Source of the DNA: Volvox africanus
Taxonomy: Eukaryota > Chlorophyta > Chlorophyceae > Chlamydomonadales > Volvocaceae
Assembly: GCA_030268105.1 (NCBI GenBank)
Contig: BSDZ01000021.1
Coordinates: 1,488,001 to 1,552,000, forward strand
Direction of reading: 5' to 3'
Length of the DNA: 64,000 bases
Shown: one piece after another, positions 22,901-33,655 of the stretch
Layout of the letters: each line of letters opens with the position of its first letter
Numbering within the stretch: the first letter of the stretch is position 1
Notes under the pieces: model-generated
The model's database searches: none
What the model was told of the DNA's origin: nothing
Seen by the model: only the letters and a program-made list of their open reading frames with translations
Position numbers and translations under genes: made by a program

Positions 22901-25097
22901 GTGGTGGGTATGGGGGTGGTATCTGTAGCGGCGGCTGCGTTTGCTGCTGCTCGTTTTTCTGCCTCCGCCGCCTCCCAAGCTGTCTTGAGGGCCGCCTCCA
23001 CCGCCGCCAGGATCTCGGGCTTGGCCTTGGGGGCACCTCCCTTGCCAACCACCAACCACCTCAGGTATAGCCCCGTACCTCCAACTACCAACGGAACGCC
23101 ACCACGCTGCGCGGGTCGGTTCGAGGGAGGGAGGGGTGTGCAGGTGGGGACACGTGGGTTTTGACGACCCCCGTGGCAGTCTCGTTGCTGGATACTTCTG
23201 CTGCGAGCATCAGGACGCCGTACTGCGGCAAGGATATGTACTTGTAACTGTGTAAGGTTGTGTAGGTGGTCACGGTGATGTTGGTGGTTAGAGCCCGGCC
23301 GGGGACTCTGCCGGTGAACTCTGGATTGGGCGGCCCGCGGAGCGACGCCGCATTGGTACCCGCAGCGCCACCACCCTCGCCGCCCTCGACTAAGCCTGAA
23401 GACGACGCCATCAATGTCTCCTCCTTCATCTCCTTCTCCCTACCTTCTCCTCCATCCTCTTGTTTCATGTCCACCTTCCCGGCCGCCCTGGAAGAAACCC
23501 CCGCCCTCTCCCCTTCTCTCTCTCTCCCCCTTTTTCTCTCTCTCGCTCCTCTTCCCGTCCAACCCGCCCCCCGCGAGCCTCACCCTAACGATATCCTCCA
23601 GGACGGGGCGAGCACACTCGAAGAACTCGCCCGCGGAGAAGTCCTCGAGCGCGTCCCTTACGTCGATCAGGTGGTGAGGGACTCCCCGCCGCTCGTCGGG
23701 GGGCAGCTGCGGAGGCGGAGGTGCGGGTGGCGAGGGTGGCAAGGCGAATCGTCAAGACCTGGTAGTGCTGGTAAGAAACACAAATCTCCTTTCCAAAGCG
23801 GGAGGCTGGGGGTTGACATCGCAGGGAAAGAATGAACTACTGGCCACCCGTCTGCGCCCTGATGTCGCCCCAATGTCAGTGGCGGTATTCAATCGGTGAC
23901 GTTTCGCTGAAATCGCTCCCTCCTCCTTCCTCACTGTCCCGGCCATCTCCATCTCCATCTCCATCTCCATCTCCATCTCCATCTCCATCTCCATCTCCAC
24001 GTCCCTCACCGCGGATCCGCTTCCCGGAACAACGAGATATCCCTCAACGGCGATCCCTCACCGGTGCCGCCTCCGCACCCCTGCCAGCTGTCCCTCGGCT
24101 TCACACAGCCACAGCCACCCTTCGCGCAGTAAATGCGACCAAATTACACAACGAGCAAACCTCGGCCGTACCCCCCGTCGCATTAGATGTACTGCAGCCG
24201 TTAGGCATTATGGAGCAGCATTACCTTATCCGAGCCCACGTCCAGTCCCCGGTAGATCTGCACGCTGTCCGCGCTGATTACCTCTCCACGGGGGCAGGTA
24301 GGCAAGCCGCCATCTTCACGTCCATAGTCGACGTCACTGCCGCCAGCCTCTGCATGGGACCCCTCGCTTATGCCAGTGACCTCATCACCTGCTCCCCTGT
24401 CTGTTACACCCTGCCGCTCCGGCTGCTGCCGCTGGGGCTGCGTCAAGCGCTGCGCCAACATCAGGCTGATGGCGGTTTTCCCAACTGCCGTGGGCCCGGT
24501 CACAATGACCACCTGGAGGAGGGGGGAAGGAGCCAAACGCATGAATCCGCAAGAGAGGGAGACCTGAAATCTTCAAGAGGAGCTAAGACAGGAGGTAATA
24601 CAAACCAACACAGGACGCGATTTGTAAAATGGAAAATAAGACCTGATTAGATAGGTGCATGACCATGAGGGGGTCACTGCCGCCAGTCCCCGCCATTAAC
24701 ATGGGACGAAAGGAGGCACCGCACTGCTTCCCTCCAAGCCCTTCCCTCTCCACCCCCTCAGGTGCTTCGTTTTCCTCATCGTACTCCCTTTTTCCCCGGG
24801 AGGCTCGCCAACCGGCATCCCGCGACATGCACAAATACTGCCGCCTACCAGAGGGCGAGGCTGAGTGGCTCCAGAACCCAGAACCGATACTGGATCTGCC
24901 GTTTCGGCCTGCACTGTCAAACTCTGCTGTGAAGACAGCTGGGGTGGTAACACTGACGGTGACAAATCATCTTGGGTTTCCTCGTACTGTGCCTCACGCG
25001 CCCCAAGCGCTAGGGACCCGGTCATGGTCGAGCTGGTCGCGACAACTGCGGAGGAGCACAACATCACATGCGTGACACGGCTGCCGCCTGCTGTCAT
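19999..25097 (-). CDS. IPT: tRNA dimethylallyltransferase (tRNA isopentenyltransferase, MiaA/TRIT1 family), 9 exons
   Basis: Transfers a dimethylallyl group from DMAPP to N6 of A37 in tRNAs reading UNN codons; in plants this also feeds cis-zeatin production. Exons: 24849-25097, 24225-24512, 23584-23706, 22715-23106, 22460-22591, 21955-22091, 21131-21269, 20865-20962, 19999-20486; 681 residues from the ATG at 25097, all in phase. Family motifs: P-loop VVIVTGPTAVGKT (residues ~84-96), EVISADSVQIYRGLDVGSDK, GVPHHLIDVRDALEDFSAGE, PLVVGGTGLYLRWLV, NNYYRLERALSILL, YDRIAARVEEMI and AAKAIGYRQAMEWL. Alga-specific additions: an Ala/Glu-rich insertion after the GGTGLYL block and a ~160-residue C-terminal Ala/Pro-rich tail ending KRSRSGERV. 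No C2H2 zinc finger typical of some eukaryotic members is evident. The N-terminus may extend upstream (see findings). Confidence 0.93.
21007..21047. repeat. (CCCCGT)n repeat in an IPT intron
   Basis: Six copies between the exons at 20865-20962 and 21131-21269. Same unit as at 10189-10237, so this hexamer expands at more than one place in the genome. Confidence 0.92.
22142..22403. repeat. (ACATAC)n-rich microsatellite in an IPT intron
   Basis: About 260 bp of imperfect CA/TA-rich hexamer repeats with interspersed ACAGAC units, between the exons at 21955-22091 and 22460-22591. The Thr/Tyr/His- and Met/Cys/Val-repeat frames across it are artefacts. Confidence 0.95.
22645..22703. repeat. (CCCCAG/CCCTAG)n repeat in an IPT intron
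   Basis: A CCCTAG-like start grades into seven or more CCCCAG copies, between the exons at 22460-22591 and 22715-23106. It runs almost into the splice donor of the latter exon. Confidence 0.92.
23945..23999. repeat. (CTCCAT)n repeat in an IPT intron
   Basis: Nine near-perfect copies in the intron between exons 2 and 3. The antisense frame would read alternating Met-Glu and is not a gene. Confidence 0.95.
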
Positions 25098-25902
25098 TGC
25101 CGAAAATATTTCCGAAGCCGGAAGTCCACGGCCGCCGCCGGCGCCAGCTCCAGCGATGACGCTGGTGCCGGTGGTGTTGCTGGCGGCGGCGATTGGCAGT
25201 TTGGCTGCGGGGCCGACTGGGAGCCTCAGGTGGGCGCGGGGCCCGCAGGCCGCCCGTTTGGCTGTGGACAGCAGCCTTGAGAAGGAAATCCTTCACGAGG
25301 TTTTTGGGGCAGGTAATGCAGGCAATTTGAAGCAAGACAAGGGATGGCTCGCAGTGGGGATGCGGGTTGCGTGACTATGCCAAGATCGCTTCAGCCCCGA
25401 GCTATATTGAGTAATCAATGGCAGATGAAAGTAGAAAAATAGCCCTCGCACAGCGTGTTTATGAAAGGCTACTGCATATGGTTAGTCGTTACAGTCACGG
25501 TCACCAAGATTGATATGCCTTGCAGGGTATAATAATTAGAATATGTGTAAGTCAGAAGCTTGAATATACCATGTGACGGCGTAGAGCTCGTCTACTGTAC
25601 GTTGATGCTTGTCCGTACGCGCGTCGTGGCAGCAGCGAGATGAGACAGATTTTATTAAACTTCCACACTTACATAACGTAGAGTTTATTATCTCCTTCAT
25701 GTTGTGATTTAAGTGCTTTCCGCCGTTCTTGACCGCAGCGACCGTTACATGTCGTCAATGTACGACTAAAGTGAAGCTCATTCCCAGAATTGGCTGCACG
25801 ATCTGTAAGTGTAACGTTACATATGTATCAAGTTTGTATTGCATGTTTAAGGGCTTGTTTCTCTTAAATATCGTGCTAGTGTGAATTTGCGCACGTTAGT
25901 CC
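25098..25902. promoter_or_regulatory. divergent promoter region between IPT and the dual-specificity phosphatase
   Basis: 805 bp between two divergent start codons. The part next to IPT (25098-25292) is GC-rich and open in the IPT frame, so it may be coding or leader. The remainder (about 25380-25902) is AT-rich and likely holds both promoters. No defined motif was recognised. Confidence 0.5.
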
Positions 25903-27930
25903 ATGCCTTCAGAAAAAGCCCATTCTCTTGATGGCGTGGGGGAGAATGGCAAGGACTCTGATTCCTCAGAGCACAGCTGGCCAGATGAGGATGAGGATGA
26001 GGATGAGGTAAGAACACGGGGCTTGGCATATTTGTCAATCTCTGTGATTCATTGATCTATCCATGGAGATATTACTGTCAAATGCCATATCATGTTGGCC
26101 CTTGTATCGTCTCCCATATCACTTTTTCCGTGCCTGACCTGCCATGGCTGGAATAATTTGGACTCTTTGTGCACTCCATACGCAAAGGCCGTTTTGGACA
26201 TTTCCACTACTATAGCTTCTATTGTGATGCATATTTTCATCGTAGTAGAGGTAGAGAGCTCGGGATGTCCGCTTGGCTGTCGCAGCGGCCTTTGCTCCTA
26301 ACAGGGTCGCGTTTCACCAGCGTTTCAGACGCTCACAAGATCCCTATTAACATACCTTTAAAGCACTCTTGCCGGGGCATCGGACAGGGCGCATTCTGGT
26401 CTTTCTCCCGTCACGCCAGCGTCGTATGTATGTTTCCCCCGGTTACTGTTCGTCGGCCGCTGACACAAGGGCAGCGCCCATGCCAGGCGCGCTTTCCTGT
26501 TGTGGAACGTTGCATCCAACCACCCAAGCAGATTTCTCCCTCCATCCTGATCTCTCCGCGCGCCCTCCTTGCCGGTATCTCACACCATATGACGACCACA
26601 CTGTTCCCACAAGCGCTCAGCTCGCCAATGTGGGCCTCCGTTTCTGTGCTTGCTGGACGCCTTCTGATGCCTAACGCTTCGTTGTACCTTTTCTCCTTTA
26701 CACGGTTCCACCCACGCTGTCCCGCCCACGCTTCTACTTTCCAACCCCATCCTCGTGTACCCACCATATGCCTCCAGCAAAACACATTGCCGCCCCCACA
26801 ACCGCACTTCCCTCCCTCCTTTGCGTCCACTTGAATTACCTGCCCAACCGGCATACCATTCCCACACCTCCTCTAACCTCACTGCCCTTCCCCACATCCC
26901 GCCTGGAGGAAAGAGATCCTGACAGCTCCGAGTGTCTAGGGCAGGGAAGTCAGGTCCTTCGACTCTTTCCTTGTAAGCAAACCCTTTCTTGAGCCCTCTG
27001 TTACGTGGCCTTCCTCCTCCCGCCACCTGCTCCCTAGGACGACTTCTGTACGACCTTGGACGACCTGCCGCAGAAGGTGAGCCTGAAGATGAACGTGAAG
27101 TTTAACGTGAACCTGAACCTGAACCTGGGCCTGAAGGGCGGGGAAGGAAGATGGGATGAGGGATCGATGGGGTGGAGGGAGCCCGGAGGCTTTTATCGCC
27201 CCATGTCGCAGCCGCCGCCTCTCCCTGCTGCTCTGATTGTACCCGGCTGAGCTCCAGCCCCTGCTGCTCTGATTGTACCCGGCTGAGCTCCAGCCCCTGC
27301 TGCGGCCACCTCTCCGGCAGGTGGACGACATGTTGTATATCGGATCAATGGCTGCGGAGCACAACTACGAGGGGCTGAAGGCTGTGGGAATCACACACGT
27401 TCTGCAGGTGGGGCGGATGGGTGGGCGAGTCGTGGATAGTGGGCGGGTAGTGGGTAGTGGCTGGTGGGTCAGCTTGGTGGTGGGGCGGTTGTCCATGTAC
27501 ACGTACGTGTGTCCGTCTGTGGCGACCATCGACTACCATATGCCGTTCACTCCTTCCTCCGCCTCCGCCTCCGCCTCCGCCTCCGCCTCCGCGGAAAGAT
27601 GCCTTCCTTCGTGACGCGGTACGTTCTTGTTCCTAAATGATTGCTGCACCCTTTCTTCTCAGGCTTTTGCGTCATGTCATACCAACATACAGGTTGCCTG
27701 CCTTCCCTCCTCTCCTGTCCCTCCCTTCGGTCGCCCCTTCTTCCCGTGACTGGCCAGGTCGCAGAGGGGCTGGCTCCCTCCCACCCGGGGGAAGACCTGG
27801 CGTACCGCACGATCCAGGTTGCCGACACGCCGTCCGAGGACCTGGTAGCTCACTTCAGCCGTTGCTTTGACTTCATCTCAGAGGCGCATGGGAAGGGAGG
27901 TGAGGTCGGCGAGATCTCGCGCAGCTGTGA

Positions 27931-28026
<96 letters not shown>

Positions 28027-28968
28027 GGGGGAGAGAGAGAGAGAGGGAGAGAGAGAGAGGGAGAGAGAGAGAGGGAGAGAGAGGGAGGGGGGGAGAGAGA
28101 GAGAGAAGAAGAGAGAGAGGGGAGAGAGAGAGAGAGAGAGAGGGGGGGGAGAGAGAGAGAGATGAGGGGGAGAGGAAGAGAGGGAGATAGGGAGAGAGAG
28201 AGAGAGGGAGAGAGAGAGAGAGAGGGAGAGAGAGGGAGGGGGGAGAGAGAGAGAGAAGAAGAGAGAGAGAGGGGGGGAGAGAGAGAGGGGGGGGGAGAGA
28301 GAGAGAGAGGGGGGGGGGGAGAGAGAGAGAGATGAGGGGGAGAGGAAGGGAGGGAGATAGGGAGAGAGAGAGAGAGAGGGGGGGGGAGAGAGAGAGAGAG
28401 ATGAGGGGGAGAGAGATGAGGGGGAGAGAGGAAGGGGAGAAAAGGGGGAGGAGGGAGTTGATAGGGGGTTGCGAGACCATGCGACAAACGAGATGAGATG
28501 CAGGGGGGCATCAAGGAAGGGAGCCGCCATCGCTTCACAACCCCTCCCACGCAAACGTCTTATCCTCCCCACCACACCCAACGTGTCGCACACGAAGTCA
28601 CAACGCAAAGGAGGCCCTATCCTGCTGCCTGCTCTCCAACATCAGGGGGGGTGTTGGTGCACTGCGTTGCGGGCGTGTCGCGGTCCGCTACTGTCTGCAT
28701 GGGCTGGCTCATGTGGCGCCACAAGCTGAGTGCGGAGGAGGCCTTCCGCCGGGTGCACCGGGTGCGCCCCTGGGTGATGCCCAACATGGGATTCCGCAAG
28801 CAGCTGGAGCGGTTCGGAGAGCTGGGCTGCGACCTCTCCAAGTGGACTGCGTGGCGCCACGTATGGCGGGAGGAGCCCATCAGCCTGGTGTTCCAGTCCT
28901 TTCAGCGTGCGGCAGCGCGTGGGGTCGATAGCCTGTCTCTGAATGACGACCCTCTGCCGTCGCTGTGA
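25903..28968 (+). CDS. dual-specificity protein phosphatase (DSP/MKP-like), 5 exons
   Basis: Cysteine-based phosphatase predicted to remove phosphate from Tyr and Ser/Thr, the fold used by MAP-kinase phosphatases. Exons: 25903-26007, 27038-27076, 27321-27407, 27758-27899, 28646-28968; 231 residues, all in phase. The N-terminus is acidic (ends WPDEDEDEDE). Then DDMLYIGSMAAEHNYEGLKA and GITHVLQ (DSP entry strand), VADTPSEDLVAHFSRCFDFI (general-acid Asp region), and the P-loop HCVAGVSRSAT near residue 130, giving Cys and Arg in HCxxGxxR. RRVHRVRPWVMPNMGFRKQL matches the conserved region after the P-loop. The 39-nt second exon encodes only 13 residues. The 747-bp intron before the catalytic exon is nearly all GA repeat. 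Substrate is not predictable from sequence. Confidence 0.92.
27930..28453. repeat. ~520-bp (GA)n / G-rich purine tract in the phosphatase intron
   Basis: A perfect (GA)n run of about 90 bp grades into imperfect GAGAGAGGGGG blocks, several internally duplicated (two similar copies around 28021-28170 and 28180-28350). It is strictly purine on the sense strand of the host gene and ends about 190 bp before the catalytic exon. The Arg/Glu and Leu/Ser frames on both strands are artefacts. Confidence 0.97.
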
Positions 28969-31900
28969 GGGGCAAGGAGGGGGACTGAGGGTAGGGGATT
29001 CGGTAGGGGATCGCCATAAGCAGGGCGGGGCTGAAAAGGGGGAGAGGGGTGGTGGGTGCAGACGGAACCGCAGTGAGGCGCGGATCCTGGGCAAGGGGAT
29101 GAGAGGAAACACACGTATTTATACTTGGGCTGCGGGCGCTGGTTGGCGGTGTGAATGGAGAGGGAGAGGGAGAGGGAGAGGGAGAGGGTGAGGGAGAGGA
29201 AGAGGAGGAAAAAGGGCAGGAGGAAGTAGGGGGTAGTTTGGAGTTTCAGATCCTCCACGCTCGTCTGTTTACCGCACCCAAGGTGACCGACGAGCCAAAG
29301 TGCGATGAGGCATCCGCGCTTTAGAGCACCTTGAAGTTGTATGCGTGTCCGTGCATGCGTATTATGTAAGCCTCTGTTTTGGGGTTCCTGTTTCTTTCTA
29401 TACGGCGAGAGGAAGGAGGAGGAGAACAAAGGAAAGACGATAGCGACATTTGCACCCTATTCATGTGCGGAGGGGTGGGTGGGTCAGCAGCTAACCATAT
29501 GCAAGGAAGGGGAATGCTGGAGAGACTTGAAGAGGTTTGTGAAGGGAAAATGCGGGCAGGGTCTGAATTGATAATGACGGGTATAGGTGTCGCGTGCTTG
29601 CTAAAGACGTTCATCGCAGATCTTCCCTCTGCGCCGGGAAAGGGCGGCATCTCACATACCGTGTCTAAGCTATCGTTCCATACTTCCTGAGTCATATCTC
29701 GAAACAGTGAGTTAATGAAGTGTTGTCTCTACCAATCTACAGCGGCGGCAAATAGGGAAGAGGGGAAGTCCTGCCAACGGGTTGCTATTGGCCGGATGCG
29801 AGGCCATCAGCTCGTTCTCTTTCTATATATCTCTGCGGTTGCCCCCCGTCCTTTCAGCGGCGACACAGTGTTCCCTTTTCACCGCGACTCCTTCCACTGC
29901 CGGAGAGTGCGGTGAGCCTTTTGGGACCATGTTGCGGGGACGTAAGGAGCTCCGAATCCAGAATTTGCGTCTGCCTGTGCTTAGTGACGATGTAGCTGTT
30001 GACTGGACCTGACGTGGTAGTGTTGCTCCTACGTAATACGGCCAGTGCGCGCTGGCAGAATCACTGAGACGGTTTCGGAGCGAGGATTGATCCCATTTAC
30101 ATGAACAGATAAGCATGCTAGAGGCGGGATACGGTGGTACGTGTGTTGGGGGGAATAGGCCCGGGGTGTGCTGTGGTGCAGTAAGGTCGTAGCCTATTTC
30201 CATCCTGCCCCTACCTGTTCTTTGGCTTCTGCCTGGGGCCGCAAAGAGGGCTTAGGAGGCGAGGAGCGCAATTGAATGCCCCCGGGATTGGGGGGAAGTG
30301 TGTGTGTTTGGGGGGAGGGGGGAGAACCTGGACGAGCAAGAATAGGAACAATGTGCGCTCGTGACCAAAACATGTGCGCTGGACGCGCGGAATTTTACTT
30401 CGGGCTCCGTTGGGGGCCCCGCGACACCAGGTTATTTACCCGTCCTTTTTCCTACCCACGCCGATGTGGGTTAGCGTTGATGCGGGTATAGAAGAAGCAT
30501 ACGGGAGTGTGTGAACCATGTGAATTCATGTGTGAGAGTTGCAGCAACAGTGTCCGGCCGCGGGGGCCATCGAAACAAGCAAAGCGTCGCTACTTTGATT
30601 TGGGTGCAACACGCGATTGGACGTCCTCCCCTAACAACCATCAGCTTAATTCCAAAAACACACGATCCTTTCTAATTGACGGGTTTCCCGGTACTTGTAC
30701 GAACGGCCGTAAAGGGAGAAAATGTTTGGAGGCGTTCCTGTGTCCAGATTGTTTGATGGTTCAGTTTCCATTGCTGCGCCAGCAATGCGCGTCCGGGTCC
30801 CTCTTATAAGGTCGTCGTCACTTGTGTTTAGGAACGTTCTATCATCGCAATTGAACGGTGTTGGTGGAAGTGTGGTTTGCTGAGTCTTTTACGATCCCTC
30901 ACACTTAAGAGCTATTCCTTCTGTCCTGGATTGCTTCCCGGCGCGCATCGTACCGCTCTGGGAGAGGTGGCCGTGGGCCGTGAGAGGGTGGGAAGGAGGG
31001 TTATGTGCAGGAGCCTCGGGGCTAGCTATTCGGAACCCGCAGTACTTGACGGCTTTCAGCAGCGTGGAGATGGCAATTATTGAGCTTGGCTCCGGTCGAA
31101 GGTCATAGCTAAGGTCTGTGGGGGTCAAACACCCCCACAGACCGGGCTCGTGGGTTTGGGCTGAGCGCCCAGCAGCATGCCCAGGGCTTGTGGTATGGTC
31201 TGGTGTAAGGCCTTTTAGGTAAGTCCAAGTCTGAAAGTTGACTTGTCGTCGTTGTAGACGCAGGAGCTCTGAGACATGCAGCCTCGAGAAAAGTAGGGTC
31301 ATATAGTATAGCTCCCAAGTGAGGAACTTCCCTAGTAAGGAGCTTCCGTGGAATGTGTGTGCGGTGAGGGCAGGTGAGGCCAGGTGACCGTGTCATGCGC
31401 CACCTTCAGTGTGTGGCCCGGGTCCGTCCCCGATGTATTGTTTCAGCCGCGACGTCCAGTGTGTGACAATTGTTTGGCTTCGGGAACTGGCACTGCTCGC
31501 CAGCGCTCCGGGGTCTTGAACTTTAGGGTTTGCTCGGAGTTTCGATATAAAAGAATATGACTAGTAATGAATGCCTATTCGAATCCCGCTGAGCTGAAAG
31601 TCCGGCATTCTCAATATACCGAATGGATGCATGTACATCAGCCTGCAGCGACTAGTGAGGAGGGCCGAGCGCCGTACCAGGAAAAAATCTTTTTTGGTCT
31701 TTTTGATCTTAAGTGTTATGCAATAGATGAGCCTCCTGGCTCGTTCCGGGCCTTACGAGTTCACAACTTGTAATCATCGTAACCATCATCATCTACAAGC
31801 AACCCTAAAAATCTTCCTACAACTACTTTCGATGAATTTCCTTTAGCACTTTATAGTTGCAATCTGAAACAAATTGTGAGGATCTTCATCGTCGTTAAAA

Positions 31901-32157
31901 TATTCATTCACATCCAGTCTTCGTGTTAGGTTCCGTTAGGTCCCACGTCTCATTGGCTGTACATAAAAACGCTTTCTTTTGTATGCAAACAATATAAATC
32001 ATTAGCACGTCGATAGCAGCTATGCTAAGAATCGTGCGGAATCTCCTCCGCACACGCTTGCAAATTCGCACTCAGGGACAGCGTGGGACAGTTGCTCAGG
32101 AAGCGGACGTATCACTCGCCTCCCTTACGCATCAGTTATCCCGGTGTCGTTTTCTCA
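28969..32157. other. gene-poor interval
   Basis: 3.2 kb between same-strand genes. It includes the phosphatase 3' UTR, a short (GGGAGA)n repeat at 29157-29190 and the hairpin at 31113-31143. I found no open frame with splice support or family resemblance and no tRNA-like sequence. Confidence 0.55.
31113..31143. other. strong perfect inverted repeat (12-bp stem, 7-nt loop)
   Basis: GGTCTGTGGGGG at 31113-31124 is followed by a 7-nt loop and its exact complement at 31132-31143. The outermost loop bases can also pair, giving 13 bp. It is GC-rich and isolated in otherwise featureless DNA. It could be a cruciform, the core of a small transposon end, or an RNA hairpin; nothing around it decides. 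Confidence 0.9.
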
Positions 32158-33655
32158 ATGAACGCACCTTCGGGTCCTGGTGATTCTGCAGTCCGAGATA
32201 TATTGAAGGAGGCATATACTGCAATTGATAAAGGTGATCCTACACAGGCGCTTCGGGTAAGTGAACTGGGCAAACAGCTCCGACAAGCCTGGCAAAGTCA
32301 ATCTTTTCGGGCTGGCTAAATTGACGATTGCACCTACATGCGCAGCTGGTGATCGCAGCTCTGCACATAACGGGCGGTGGATCAGCTGCAGCGCCGGCGC
32401 TGAATCGGTGAGCCCCTGTTTGACGTTTGCATGCGGAGCCGCTGTCCATCGTGCCACCGGTCAGATTTTTAAGCCGGTTATTCCCCAACCGAAATTATAT
32501 TTTATGCCGCTATGCAGCGTCTTGTTACAGATTGCCGCTAATAACCAGCAGAACGCGCTACAGGAGCTCACGGAACTGTTTGAGCGGGCCGCATCTCTCG
32601 GAGACGAGGTGCGCAGACTCGTCGCAGATCGGCGTGGGTAGTTTTACGGACGCAAATGGACGCGGAATTACAGGGAAAACCTTAAATGATCAACATACTG
32701 TCCTTTCCCTGAGCGTAGGAACCCTAAGTTATGCACAAGTCAGCAGCCCCAGCACTCCCGTGGCGGCAAAACATAAAGGAAATCGGGATGAGGAAGCTTT
32801 CCGCCAGCATCCAGCAAGGATAGCCTATCTTAGATGCCATGACTTTGCAACGGAATCGCGGATACGCAGCGTGGATGACGGAATCCGCATCACATTCAAT
32901 TTACTCCAGTTTACTTCGCCGCGAACAGCAAATCTCCCCAACACATCACGTTACCGCACGCAGGGGCCGACACCCCAAGTCGCGGGCCCAACTGCTCTCC
33001 CGCCATCTTGGTCCCTGGAAGCTGCCACGTTGCCTCCGTGGCATGACGCCCCCGGGTCACAAAGTGACAGCATGAGCTGTAGTGGTGGCGATGCCACGGG
33101 CGTTGTGAGGGGCGGTAGGGGAGGAGTCGCGGAAGGGGTTCAGGAAGCGACGAGCGCCTGGACGGCATCTGGAGCTCTCGGCCCTGGTTACAATCAAGCA
33201 CCGATTCTTAGTGTTAGTGCTGGCCTGGAAGGGAGAGGCTCCAAAGAATATATTTTTGCGGCTGAGAATGATGTGCGTGGAAAGGCTTTGGTCGTGTTCA
33301 GCTACCCATTACCTAATGTTTTTACCGCTCTTCTTTCATGCGATTAAGCGTTGCCGTGCAGGCCTTTCCGTTCCAATGCGCCGCGTTTCATTCTGCGCTC
33401 CCACCGATACACCCCGGGGTTACTGCCGCTGAGGAACCTCCTCCTTATGCCCTGACCCCTGTAAAACTGCAGGAGACCGGGCGGGAGGGCTTTATGGGGT
33501 GCGCACTTCAAGATGGCTCCAGTTACGTGTGCAGCCGGTGCCAAGGAGTAGTCCTTCTCAGTCGGCGGCTGCAGCACGAACAGATCTGGTGTCAGGGGCC
33601 CGGCGGTGCGGGCCAGAGAAGTGGCGGGTGCATGGAGGAGGACCTCGGGGAGTAA
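32158..33655 (+). CDS. small conserved-looking helical protein with C-terminal Cys/His zinc-ligand motif
   Basis: Not assigned to a named family. Proposed exons: 32158-32256, 32346-32407, 32518-32608, 32910-33272, 33362-33655; 302 residues, all phases consistent. The N-terminal ~85 residues are helical (RDILKEAYTAIDKGDPTQAL, LVIAALHITGGG, NNQQNALQELTELFERAASL). The middle ~120 are Ser/Gly/Pro-rich. The C-terminus has LQDGSSYVCSRCQGVVLL followed by LQHEQIWC, a CxxC...HxxxxC arrangement that could bind one zinc. If the intron after 32608 is retained, the frame stops at 32641 and gives a 94-residue helical product, so two isoforms are possible. The middle exon (32910-33272) is the weakest call. 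Confidence 0.65.

Noticed and set aside
27641..28608. Long Arg/Glu and Leu/Ser/Pro frames up to 252 residues
   Set aside because: Translations of the GA/CT microsatellite in the phosphatase intron.
31565..31640. TTCGAATCC resembling a tRNA T-arm
   Set aside because: No matching acceptor stem, D-arm or anticodon arm can be drawn around it on either strand.
32427..33347. 306-residue open frame taken as a single exon gene
   Set aside because: Only its 32910-33272 part fits the splice phases of the neighbouring exons; the 5' half covers an intron and overlaps exon 32518-32608 in another frame.
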